DNA from: a bacterium | Lineage (GTDB): Bacteria; SZUA-182; DTGQ01 | DNA length: 25,794 bases | Reading direction: 5' to 3' | Assembly (NCBI GenBank): GCA_040755755.1 | Contig: JBFLZW010000053.1 | Location: 1-25,794 of the forward strand | In this document: positions 1-6,919 of the stretch, in pieces | How the letters are laid out: each line of letters begins with the position of its first letter | Position numbering within the stretch: position 1 is the first letter of the stretch | Notes under the pieces: model-generated | What the model saw: the letters and a program-made list of their open reading frames with translations, nothing else | What the model was told of the DNA's origin: nothing | Database searches by the model: none | Program-made: the position numbers and the translations under genes

Positions 1-124
1 CTGGCATGATAATCACTCCTTTCAGACCTTTTTTGATACCTCTTCTCTGGTACCAAGGATATTTTACCATGTCCGAACCTCTTTTTGTTTTCTATGTGGT
101 CGCGTATTTATGGCGACCTGTACT
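1..124 (-). repeat. Left copy of 124-bp inverted terminal repeat, probable IS end
   Basis: This stretch is the exact reverse complement of 25671-25794, and identity stops sharply at 124/125. Read leftward it has a small inverted repeat near its inner edge (GGTCGC, 9 nt, GCGACC), then a Shine-Dalgarno AAAGGAG and an ATG at 7-5, so a gene starts and runs off the contig. An outer hairpin followed after about 100 bp by a gene start is what an insertion-sequence end would look like. The transposase itself is not visible, so the family cannot be named. The equal length of both copies suggests the contig was cut at a fixed assembly overlap inside a multicopy element. Confidence 0.75.
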
Positions 125-230
125 TAGCCAAGTCTGTCCGGGATTCTCTGTCCATAAGCTGAAGTAACTACTAGGTTCAAAGGGGCAAAGGTACAGAGGC
201 ACATATTACAACGAGGCATGGAAGAATGAT

Positions 231-303
231 CTCCCGCAAAGACGCAGAGGCGCAAAGAATGACCGAAAATGATGTCCTCTGCGTCTCAGCGTCTCTGCGG
301 GAG
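231..303. repeat. 73-bp imperfect palindromic intergenic repeat
   Basis: Arms 231-257 and 277-303 pair with about 23 of 27 positions matching (CTCCCGCA...GCGGGAG at the tips), around a spacer of about 19 nt. Each arm is itself built of GACGCAGAGGCGC-like steps. Short GC-rich palindromes of this kind resemble REP/MITE-type dispersed elements, which is inference. The rest of 125-455 holds no ORF that I can support and no convincing promoter. Confidence 0.6.
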
Positions 304-455
304 AAATACAATACTGCCGTTGTCATCTTTCCCATACGAGCAATTATATTTTTATTTTGCAGGTAAATGTGCTAATATTGGAAATGGGTGAAAACCGTCA
401 AAAGGGATAAGGGATTACTATCACCAATACTATCTCTGCAAAGGAGGATTAACCT

Positions 456-662
456 ATGCCCTTTGGAATCGGAATGGCGGAATTATTGGTTATTCTGGTA
501 ATTGTTTTGATTATTTTCGGGGCTGGAAAATTGCCGGAAATCGGCAGCGGACTTGGGAAAGCGATCCGGAATTTCAAGGATGCGACGACATCTTCAGGGT
601 CGCATGAATCCCGGAGTAAGATCGTGGAAAATACCAAAGATACCAGGAAGGAGATTGAGTAA
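456..662 (+). CDS. tatA: Sec-independent protein translocase subunit TatA/TatE
   Basis: This 68-aa protein is the pore-forming type subunit of the twin-arginine pathway, which exports folded and often cofactor-bearing proteins. It has the family layout: a short N-terminus, one membrane helix (about residues 8-22, rich in Ile, Val and Leu), the [10 protein letters not shown] hinge (residues 21-30), an amphipathic helix with [10 protein letters not shown], then a charged tail. The ATG is preceded by AAAGGAGG with good spacing. The length is short but normal for small TatA proteins. No tatB or tatC lies beside it, so the partners must be elsewhere. TatA and TatE cannot be told apart by sequence alone. 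Confidence 0.92.
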   Translation: MPFGIGMAELLVILVIVLIIFGAGKLPEIGSGLGKAIRNFKDATTSSGSHESRSKIVENTKDTRKEIE

Positions 663-683
663 AAATTCAAATACTCACCCTGC

Positions 684-722
684 CTGTCCTTCCCCCTCAG
701 GGAGAAGGATGGAAGAGGGTTA
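684..722. repeat. C-rich/G-rich dispersed repeat, copy A
   Basis: This tract, with CCCCCTCAGGGAGAAGGATG at its centre, lies just behind tatA. It resembles 23453-23490 (CTCCCTTGAGGGGGAAGG...), at roughly 70% by eye. Both form a CCCTnnAGGG stem. It may be a degenerate intergenic repeat family. No coding sense is apparent. Confidence 0.35.
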
Positions 723-797
723 TCCTTCACAAGACGAGTAAGCTATTTTAATCGAAAAACTCCCGTGGGGAGTTGTGCAGGGAGATAGTGGAAGATT

Positions 798-1901
798 TTG
801 CCGTCAAAGGTTTATTTTATCGACATTCGCTCTTCGGCAAGCAGCGACCTTTTCGGCAAGCTGGCCTCAGTGCTTGATATCCCTGAGGTGAGCGAAAGAT
901 TGCGGTTTCAGGGTTTGCTGGCCATAAAGCTGCATTTTGGTGAACGGGGGGGATGGGGATATATTCATCCCAAATTCGTCAAAGCCCTGGTGGATGAAGT
1001 AAAAAGGCGGGGCGCAAGACCCTTCCTGACAGATTCAAACAGCGTCTATGCAGGAGGCCGGGCCGAAGCCATAAGCCATATTGAGACAGCAATATCGAAT
1101 GGGTTCACCTACCCGGTCGTCAGCGCCCCGATTATAATTGCCGATGGGGTGAAGGGTGAAAGCGTCCGTAAGGTACTGGTTAACCTGAAGCACTACCGTG
1201 AGGTTGAGATTGCCTCGGCTGTTTGCGCAGCGGATAGTATTATTTGTCTGTCCCATTTTAAGGGACATGAGTTGACCGGATTCGGTGGAGCGCTGAAAAA
1301 CATGGGCATGGGCCTGGCTTCAAAAGCCGGGAAACTATCCATGCACTCAACGGTTGCTCCTTATATTGCCAGGGACTGCCGGGGGTGCGGATTCTGTGTC
1401 ACGCACTGCGTTGCTCATGCCATTTACCTGAACGAAGGCCGGGCCTGGGTCGATACTGAAAAATGTGTCGGGTGTGGTCAGTGCCTTGTCAATTGTCCGG
1501 GCAAAAATATCAGAATCCGCTGGAATGAGTCCATCCAAAACGTCCAGGAAAAGATCTGTGAATATGCCTATGGGGTAACTCAGTCCGTGGTCCTTCCCGT
1601 TCTCTACATTAACTTTATCATTAATGTGACGCCGGATTGTGACTGCTGCAATCATTCCGATCTGCCCATCGTTCCGAACCTGGGGATATTGGCCTCTCAT
1701 GATCCGGTAGCTATTGACCAGGCATCAGTGGACATGGTAAATGCAAGTGAAGGGATCAGGCAGACGGCTTTAAAGAAAGGCTTTGGCAAAGGCGGAGATA
1801 AGTTTCGCGGGGTACATCCGAAAGTGGATTGGAGTATCCAACTCAGGTATGGAGAGGATATTGGCCTGGGGACGAGGAACTATGATCTCGTTTCCTTATA
1901 A
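798..1901 (+). CDS. DUF362 domain protein with two 4Fe-4S clusters
   Basis: This 367-aa protein has a DUF362 fold (residues about 1-185 and 255-345) interrupted by a ferredoxin insert. Cluster 1 uses C194, C197, C200 and C204; cluster 2 uses C223, C226, C229 and C233, followed by Pro. A further CDCC lies near residue 277. DUF362 proteins are thought to be redox or iron-sulphur proteins, but their substrate is not established, so no reaction is assigned. The start is TTG with weak SD options (GGGAG at 780, GGAAG at 790). The N-terminal SKVYFIDIR fits the family start, so the TTG is plausible. The gene stands alone and converges on the ferredoxin gene across a strong hairpin. Confidence 0.85.
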   Translation: MPSKVYFIDIRSSASSDLFGKLASVLDIPEVSERLRFQGLLAIKLHFGERGGWGYIHPKFVKALVDEVKRRGARPFLTDSNSVYAGGRAEAISHIETAISNGFTYPVVSAPIIIADGVKGESVRKVLVNLKHYREVEIASAVCAADSIICLSHFKGHELTGFGGALKNMGMGLASKAGKLSMHSTVAPYIARDCRGCGFCVTHCVAHAIYLNEGRAWVDTEKCVGCGQCLVNCPGKNIRIRWNESIQNVQEKICEYAYGVTQSVVLPVLYINFIINVTPDCDCCNHSDLPIVPNLGILASHDPVAIDQASVDMVNASEGIRQTALKKGFGKGGDKFRGVHPKVDWSIQLRYGEDIGLGTRNYDLVSL

Positions 1902-1928
1902 GAAACTTTTCTCCTGATGGGATTTTTC

Positions 1929-1963
1929 CCCGGTCCTGGTGAAGACTGTTCACCAGGACCGGG
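1929..1963. terminator. Hairpin between convergent genes
   Basis: A perfect 15-bp stem (1929-1943 with 1949-1963) closes a 5-nt loop. It sits 28 bp behind the DUF362 stop and 30 bp behind the ferredoxin stop. Neither side has a clear U-tract, although TTTTT lies just before the stem on the plus strand. It is best read as a bidirectional terminator or RNA 3'-end stabiliser. Confidence 0.6.
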
Positions 1964-1992
1964 AGAAACAAACTTTACGAGGAGTTTATCAC

Positions 1993-2169
1993 CTAGTTCA
2001 GGGTAATTGCCTCTTCAGGACAATTGTCAACACACACTCCGCATTCCACACATTCATCTGCATCTTTAACACTCGACCTGTCATCCTTCATGACTAAAAC
2101 CTCATTCGGACAGTCTTCAATGCAAACTCCGCAGCCTGAACATTTATCGGTATCGATTACTGGCGGCAT
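1993..2169 (-). CDS. Small 2[4Fe-4S] ferredoxin
   Basis: This 58-aa bacterial-type ferredoxin has two classic motifs: C10-C13-C16-C20-Pro and C40-C43-C46-C50-Pro. It would carry single electrons at low potential in the cytoplasm, and the 2-oxoacid:ferredoxin oxidoreductase elsewhere in this window is an obvious possible partner (inference). I chose the ATG at 2169 because AGGAGG lies at 2178-2183, 8 nt upstream. The GTG at 2178-2176 overlaps that SD and is unlikely to be used. It lies beside the response regulator on the same strand, 117 bp away. Confidence 0.9.
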   Translation of the reverse strand: MPPVIDTDKCSGCGVCIEDCPNEVLVMKDDRSSVKDADECVECGVCVDNCPEEAITLN

Positions 2170-2286
2170 TCTTTTCACCTCCTTTTTCAGTTATTGGACT
2201 CTTCGTCCCTTATAGGGAGGGATCCTCCCCTGGCCATGGCGGCCATGAAATTGAGAGGTACTTTTTCCGATACTGATACCCGGTGC

Positions 2287-2667
2287 TTAAGACACTCTGG
2301 GGCTTTCACGGAGGGCCTTGTTAATAACCCGCCGCAATTCTTCCAGGTGGATAGGTTTATTCAAATATTCAAAGGCCCCAAGATTCATTGCCTTCAGATA
2401 AGAATTAACTTCTCCGTAGGCAGTGACAATTACAACGCCGATGTTCTTGTTTTTCTTCCTTAATTTTTCAAGAACCTCGATGCCGTCCATCTCCGGCATG
2501 CGAAGGTCAGTTATAATTAAGTCAAAGTTGTTATTCTCAGCCTCTATCAGGGCTTTCTTTCCGTTTTCAGCAGTATGAACCGTGTAACCTTCTTTCGTTA
2601 AAATTTTACTCAGACCCTCTCTCGAGTTCTGTTCATCATCAACGACAAGTACTCTTTTAGAAATCAT
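2287..2667 (-). CDS. Single-domain response regulator (CheY-like receiver)
   Basis: This 126-aa protein is a receiver domain only. It has the acidic pair D10/D11, phospho-acceptor D54 (within TDLRMPEMDG), T82 and conserved K104 (NKP). There is no output domain, so it must act by protein contact or in a phosphorelay. No histidine kinase is encoded nearby. An AAAGGGGTGAAAGG stretch precedes the ATG. The family is certain; the pathway cannot be told from the sequence. Confidence 0.92.
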   Translation of the reverse strand: MISKRVLVVDDEQNSREGLSKILTKEGYTVHTAENGKKALIEAENNNFDLIITDLRMPEMDGIEVLEKLRKKNKNIGVVIVTAYGEVNSYLKAMNLGAFEYLNKPIHLEELRRVINKALRESPRVS

Positions 2668-2831
2668 TTCCTTTCACCCCTTCTGTTTAAGGATAGAGAT
2701 GAATGCAGCCTGCTTTGCGGGCATTAATACTGATTCGTCTTAATTCTTTGATAAAGGTGGCATTATATCTGTCATGCCTGTCAGACTTATTATTTTCCCT
2801 TATATCCTGAGTATAACATAATGGAAGGTAA

Positions 2832-2860
2832 TGTCAAATAAATTCAGTTGTTATTTGACA
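2832..2860. promoter_or_regulatory. Perfect 10-bp inverted repeat, operator-like
   Basis: TGTCAAATAA (2832-2841), a 9-nt spacer and TTATTTGACA (2851-2860) form a perfect dyad between the divergent response regulator and pgeF genes. The right arm contains TTGACA, a consensus -35 box pointing toward pgeF, although the matching -10 (near 2878) is weak. It could be a transcription-factor site or an AT-rich hairpin. The rest of 2668-2960 holds a CAGTGATCAGTGAT-type repeat and no gene. Confidence 0.5.
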
Positions 2861-2885
2861 AGGTATCATGAGATGGAGTAGGCTT

Positions 2886-2921
2886 GATCAGTTATCGGTG
2901 GCCAGTGATCAGTGATCGGGA
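2886..2921. repeat. CAGTG(A/G)TCAGTG-type dispersed repeat, copy 1
   Basis: A short run of GGCCAGTGATCAGTGATCGG lies upstream of pgeF. It shares its unit with 11711-11780 and, in inverse orientation, with 13747-13801. It appears only in intergenic DNA in this window. Confidence 0.5.
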
Positions 2922-2960
2922 GAATCCTGATACGGTCCTTATATTGCCAGGGGGAGTAAG

Positions 2961-3737
2961 GTGAAACAGATAACGTTACCAAGGGGAGAAAATTACTTGT
3001 TTAAGCAGAGGGGAGATATCGGCTATTTTGTTTGCCCGGCCCTCGAGGGTTTTGCGGTCCACGGGTTTAGCACCAGGATTCCCTCCTCCGGGCGGAGGAA
3101 TGCAGCCGAGGAGATTTACCACCAGAAACAGCGATTTTATAGCACCCTGCAAATTAAAGCTCCTTCTCTGCTGCACATCCAGCAGGTGCATGGAGACCGG
3201 ATCTTTGTGGCCCGGGATCCTGTGGGGCAGGAAGCTCCGGGAGAGTACGATGGAGCTGTTACCGACTCAACCGGCATTGCCCTGTCGATTGTTACCGCCG
3301 ATTGCCTTCCGATTTTGATCTACGAGCACAGGAAAAAGATTATTGGGGCTGTGCATGCCGGATGGAAGGGGACTGCGCTTGGGATCCTTCGCAATGCTCT
3401 GACCGCAATCCGGCAAAGCCTCGGCGGCAGCCTGCAGGACTGCATCATTCTTTTGGGGCCATCATTGCGGCCATGCTGTTTTGAAATCCAGCACGATGTT
3501 CTTGAAATCCTGAAGGCAAGGCTGACCTGCTGGAGTGAGGTGATCAGGGAGGTCCAGGACAAAATCTATTTCGACCTGCAGCTGGCTAATGTGCTTCAGG
3601 CCAGGGAAATGGGGGTTTTGGAAGAAGGAATTTGGGCCTTGGACCTGTGCACCTTCTGCAGGCCGGAGTGGTTTCACTCTTACCGGAGGGATAAAGGGCA
3701 AACCGGAAGGATGATCTCAATGATCAGCCTGATTTAA
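2961..3737 (+). CDS. pgeF: Peptidoglycan editing factor PgeF (laccase-domain, YfiH family)
   Basis: This 258-aa protein matches the multicopper-oxidoreductase-like DUF152/YfiH family, whose members hydrolyse wrongly incorporated residues from peptidoglycan precursors and can act as zinc/copper purine nucleosidases. Visible motifs are QQVHGD (about residue 75), TADCLP (about 113), VHAGWKG (about 133) and CCFE (about 174); these supply the Cys/His metal site. The start is GTG with GGGGGAG about 5 nt upstream. In many bacteria this gene is followed by yggS and proC. Here yggS is absent and proC follows after 135 bp. Confidence 0.88.
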   Translation: MKQITLPRGENYLFKQRGDIGYFVCPALEGFAVHGFSTRIPSSGRRNAAEEIYHQKQRFYSTLQIKAPSLLHIQQVHGDRIFVARDPVGQEAPGEYDGAVTDSTGIALSIVTADCLPILIYEHRKKIIGAVHAGWKGTALGILRNALTAIRQSLGGSLQDCIILLGPSLRPCCFEIQHDVLEILKARLTCWSEVIREVQDKIYFDLQLANVLQAREMGVLEEGIWALDLCTFCRPEWFHSYRRDKGQTGRMISMISLI

Positions 3738-3748
3738 CCGATTTTTTG

Positions 3749-3777
3749 TTGCAATAGATTGAGGGGAAATGTATAAT
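3749..3777 (+). promoter_or_regulatory. Sigma-70-type promoter upstream of proC
   Basis: TTGCAA (3749-3754) and a perfect TATAAT (3772-3777) are separated by exactly 17 bp. This would start transcription near 3784, giving a leader of about 90 nt before proC. It probably drives the proC-yggT-divIVA-DUF167-mtnA-glmU block. Confidence 0.65.
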
Positions 3778-3872
3778 TTGTGATGATTAGGGTCTTATGT
3801 GCCCGAAATTTACTCTGGAGATGCATTTCCTGACTATCAACCCGCGGGAAAAAACGGGAAAAAGGCAGCGAT

Positions 3873-4697
3873 ATGGGTATCGGCTTTATAGGGGCCGGAA
3901 ACATGGGAGAGGCCCTGATCAAGGGAATACTGAAGGCTCAACTGGCTTCTCCTCATGAGATCGTGATTACCGATGCCAGCCGGATGCGGCGGGCAGAGCT
4001 GGGGGACAGGTATAACGTTACCGTGACCGAAAGCAACAGTGAGGCGGCAGCCCGGTCCGAGGTGATTATCCTGGCGGTCAAGCCCCAGATTATTCATGGC
4101 GTTCTGCAGGAAATCCATGATAGTGCGGATCTGAGCGGTAAATTACTGATATCGATCGCTGCCGGTGTCAGGCTTTCTTCCCTGAGAGCCTGCCTGACTC
4201 AGGATGCGCGGATAATCAGAGTCATGCCCAATACGCCGGCCCTGGTGCTGGAAGGAATGACCGCCATCTGTTCCGACGGAGCGTCTCAGGAAGATTTGGC
4301 GGTAACCGAGCGGATTTTTTCGGCTGTCGGAAAGGTAGCCGTGGTGGGAGAGAACCTGATCGATGCCGTCACCGGATTGAGCGGCAGCGGCCCGGCATAT
4401 GTCGCTGTCATGATTGAAGCGCTGTCCGATGGAGGTGTTTTGATGGGGCTGCCGAGAAAAACAGCGCAGGAACTTGCCCTTCAAACCGTGCTGGGGACAG
4501 CCCGGCTGTTGATGGATGCCCAATACCATCCAGCGGTTTTGAAGGATATGGTTTCATCCCCGGCAGGCACGACCATCCAGGGGATTCATGCGCTGGAAAA
4601 GGGTGGATTGCGGGCCTGCTTAATGGAGGCGGTCAGATCGGCCACGGTCCGATCGAAGGAGCTTGGCCAGGGCGAGCCCGCTTGTCCGGGCCGCTGA
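3873..4697 (+). CDS. proC: Pyrroline-5-carboxylate reductase
   Basis: This 274-aa enzyme reduces 1-pyrroline-5-carboxylate to proline with NAD(P)H, the last step of proline synthesis, in the cytoplasm. The N-terminal Rossmann motif is GFIGAGNMGEAL (residues 4-15). Further landmarks are AVKPQ, RVMPNTPA (about residue 112) and the C-terminal catalytic signature with GLSGSGPAYV (about 168) and SSPAGTTIQG (about 228). The length is typical. The ATG has only a weak SD (AAAAAGGCAG). A consensus promoter lies 96 bp upstream. Confidence 0.95.
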   Translation: MGIGFIGAGNMGEALIKGILKAQLASPHEIVITDASRMRRAELGDRYNVTVTESNSEAAARSEVIILAVKPQIIHGVLQEIHDSADLSGKLLISIAAGVRLSSLRACLTQDARIIRVMPNTPALVLEGMTAICSDGASQEDLAVTERIFSAVGKVAVVGENLIDAVTGLSGSGPAYVAVMIEALSDGGVLMGLPRKTAQELALQTVLGTARLLMDAQYHPAVLKDMVSSPAGTTIQGIHALEKGGLRACLMEAVRSATVRSKELGQGEPACPGR

Positions 4698-4748
4698 TCA
4701 TTGATTTATCAATCCGGAGACGGTTAGGACATGAGGGGGAGATGAGGA

Positions 4749-5048
4749 ATGTTTATTTTAGGGAATCTCTTGTCGGCTATTGCGACTATTATCAATATGT
4801 TTATTTCCTTCTACATATTTATTATTGTAATTTCGGCCTTTATTTCCTGGTTTCATGTTGATCCATACAACCCATTGGTTCAGATGCTGTACCAGATGAC
4901 CGAGCCCGTACTGCGATTTGTACGTCGGCACCTTCCGGTGACCTTCGGTGGGATTGATTTTTCCCCCCTGATTGTTATCGCCGTATGTGTCTTTGTCCAA
5001 AAATTTTTCGTTGCGAGCCTGACGGATATAGCGATGCGGCTTCGATAG
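4749..5048 (+). CDS. YggT family membrane protein
   Basis: This 99-aa protein has two hydrophobic segments (about residues 5-33 and 70-90) flanking the conserved DPYNPLV and EPVLRFVRRHLP region. YggT/CCB3-like proteins are small integral membrane proteins, usually found beside proC, divIVA and DUF167 genes as here. They are linked to envelope or osmotic stress functions and, in plastids, to haem attachment. The exact role in bacteria is unsettled. The ATG follows GATGAGGA closely. It is probably co-transcribed with proC and the DivIVA-domain gene, 18 bp downstream. Confidence 0.85.
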   Translation: MFILGNLLSAIATIINMFISFYIFIIVISAFISWFHVDPYNPLVQMLYQMTEPVLRFVRRHLPVTFGGIDFSPLIVIAVCVFVQKFFVASLTDIAMRLR

Positions 5049-5066
5049 TTAACCAGATAGGAACCT

Positions 5067-5555
5067 ATGATCACTCCATTAGAGATACGGGAAAAGCGGT
5101 TTAAAACTGGATGGCCGGGATTTAGTAAAAAAGAGGTCATCGACTTTCTGGATTTGCTCTCCATAGAGTTTCAGGAGGTTCTCAAAGAGAACCGGGAAGT
5201 GCGCCAGCAGCTCGATGAGGAGCGGGGAAAAAAGGAAAAGCTGATCGAGCGTGAGGGAATGATCAAAGAGGTGCTGATGATCGCCCAGAGCAGCTCGGAA
5301 AAAGTCCGGGAGAACGCCATCCGCGAATCGGAATTGATGATCAAGGAAGCGGAGCTCAAGGCGGAGAAAATTCTGGGAGAGGCGAATCAGAAAAAAGATC
5401 AGATTCTGTGCCAGATTCAGGATTTGAAGAGTCTTTATCAGCAGTTCAGGGCCAAGGTGCAATCCACTTTGGAAATGTACGGGAAGTTGCTGGCCGAAGA
5501 TGACGAGTTCAAAGAAAAAAAAGGGGAAGGAGAGCCCGACATCTCCCCCTTCTGA
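5067..5555 (+). CDS. DivIVA-domain coiled-coil protein
   Basis: This 162-aa protein begins with the DivIVA N-terminal motif (ITPLEIREKRFKT...GFSKKEVIDFLD). A long charged coiled coil, rich in Glu and Lys, runs from about residue 30 to 145. DivIVA-type proteins bind curved membrane and recruit division or envelope factors, and short versions like this are common next to yggT. Near the 3' end is an A-run followed by a G-run (about 5514-5526). The DUF167 gene starts inside this gene, giving a 56-nt overlap. Confidence 0.8.
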   Translation: MITPLEIREKRFKTGWPGFSKKEVIDFLDLLSIEFQEVLKENREVRQQLDEERGKKEKLIEREGMIKEVLMIAQSSSEKVRENAIRESELMIKEAELKAEKILGEANQKKDQILCQIQDLKSLYQQFRAKVQSTLEMYGKLLAEDDEFKEKKGEGEPDISPF

Positions 5556-5844
5556 CAGAGCTACTATCTCGGTTCGAATTCAGCCCAATGCGGCCAAGAG
5601 CGAGCTGGTTGAAATCAGGGACGAGGTACTCAAGATCAGGATCAGTGCTCCTCCTGTAGATGGCAAGGCAAACAAAGAATTTATGAGATTCCTGGCCAGG
5701 GTGCTCAAGGTATCGGCCTCGCAGATATCGATCGTTGGAGGGCAAACGGGCCGGTCCAAGGTCGTCAGGATTCTTGGAATAGATCAGGATACCTGCTGGC
5801 AGCGGTTAACTACAAGTCTTCGAGGAGATGAGCGGATTGGTTAA
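5500..5844 (+). CDS. DUF167 family protein (YggU-like)
   Basis: This 114-aa protein has the DUF167 core from about residue 23: ISVRIQPNAAKSE, the highly conserved APPVDGKANKE (about residue 50), and the GxxSR/K motif as GQTGRSKVV. The fold is known but the function is not. The N-terminal 20 residues are Ser/Lys/Pro-rich and encoded within the divIVA 3' end. No other start exists in this frame before the core, so the long overlap looks real. It overlaps mtnA by 17 nt or less at its own 3' end, so the three genes are tightly coupled. Confidence 0.82.
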   Translation: MTSSKKKKGKESPTSPPSDRATISVRIQPNAAKSELVEIRDEVLKIRISAPPVDGKANKEFMRFLARVLKVSASQISIVGGQTGRSKVVRILGIDQDTCWQRLTTSLRGDERIG

Positions 5845-6919
5845 GAGTATTGAATGGAAAGGCGACTGTATCCGTATCCTGGATCAGCTTCGTTTGCCGG
5901 GAGAGGAGATATATCTCGATTGTGTCACCTACCGGGAGGTTATTTCGGCTATTGCGAAGATGAATATCCGGGGTGCTCCGGCCATTGGCCTGGCTACTGC
6001 CCTGGGAATTGCCCTGGGGGTCCAGGGCATCTGCTGCCAGGATCAGGAGGTTTTTTGCCGTGAAATGGATGCCCTGTGCGATGAGTTTTTTCGCACCCGG
6101 CCAACAGCGGTTAATCTGGTCTGGGCAATCAATCAGTTGAAGGAAGTTGCCCGAAACCATAGCGGGAGCGTAGCGGACCTGAAAGAGGCTATCAAACAGC
6201 GGGCCCTTGAGATTGCGGATTCTGACCTTACAATTAATCAGGAGATCGGCAGGCAGGGAGAGCCCCTGATACCGTATGGAGCGAGAATTCTGACTCACTG
6301 CAATGCCGGAGCGCTGGCTACCGGCGGATATGGCACCGCCCTGGGGGTTATCCGTGCCGCCCATGAGGCGGGGAAAAATATCTCCGTTTATGTGGATGAA
6401 ACCCGGCCTTTTCTCCAGGGGGCCAGGTTAACGGCCTGGGAATTGGTGGAGGAAAAGATCCCGGCCACGCTTATCACCGATAACATGGCCGGTTATTTCA
6501 TGCAGCAGGGCAAAATCGATCTGATCATTGTCGGAGCTGACCGGGTGGCGGCCAATGGAGATGTAGCCAATAAGATCGGGACCTACTCTCTTGGGGTTTT
6601 GGCCAGAGCCCATGATATTCCCCTGTACGTGGCCGCTCCGACATCCACGCTGGATATGACCCTTGCAACCGGCGAGGGAATTCCGATCGAGGAAAGAAAC
6701 CATGAGGAGGTTACCCACCTGTCCGGCATCCGGATCGCTCCTGAAAATATTGCTGTAGCGAATCCGGCATTTGATGTTACCCCTAATAAATACATCAGTG
6801 CTCTTATTACTGAGAAGGGTGTTGTTTATCCGCCATACCCGGAGGGCTTGAAAAAGGTGGTTCAGGCGAATCAAAATTGCCATAAACCGGGAATTCGCTG
6901 GAAGGAGATGGCCGAATGA
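5828..6919 (+). CDS. mtnA: S-methyl-5-thioribose-1-phosphate isomerase
   Basis: This 363-aa enzyme converts 5-methylthioribose-1-phosphate to 5-methylthioribulose-1-phosphate in the methionine salvage pathway. Signature stretches are NIRGAPAIG (about residue 48), THCNAGALATGGYGTALG with the catalytic Cys (about residue 159), VDETRPFLQGARLTAWEL, TDNMAG, and VGADRVAANGDVANKIGTY with the catalytic Asp (about residue 238). It belongs to the eIF2B-related fold. The ATG at 5828 touches GAGGAG with no spacing. The TTG at 5837 sits 9 nt from it and begins right before KSIEW, so it may be the true start. No other salvage gene is visible nearby. Confidence 0.93.
   Translation: MSGLVKSIEWKGDCIRILDQLRLPGEEIYLDCVTYREVISAIAKMNIRGAPAIGLATALGIALGVQGICCQDQEVFCREMDALCDEFFRTRPTAVNLVWAINQLKEVARNHSGSVADLKEAIKQRALEIADSDLTINQEIGRQGEPLIPYGARILTHCNAGALATGGYGTALGVIRAAHEAGKNISVYVDETRPFLQGARLTAWELVEEKIPATLITDNMAGYFMQQGKIDLIIVGADRVAANGDVANKIGTYSLGVLARAHDIPLYVAAPTSTLDMTLATGEGIPIEERNHEEVTHLSGIRIAPENIAVANPAFDVTPNKYISALITEKGVVYPPYPEGLKKVVQANQNCHKPGIRWKEMAE

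Noticed and set aside
2024-2463. Plus-strand frames opposite the ferredoxin and response regulator
   Set aside because: They are shadows of clear minus-strand genes with conserved motifs.
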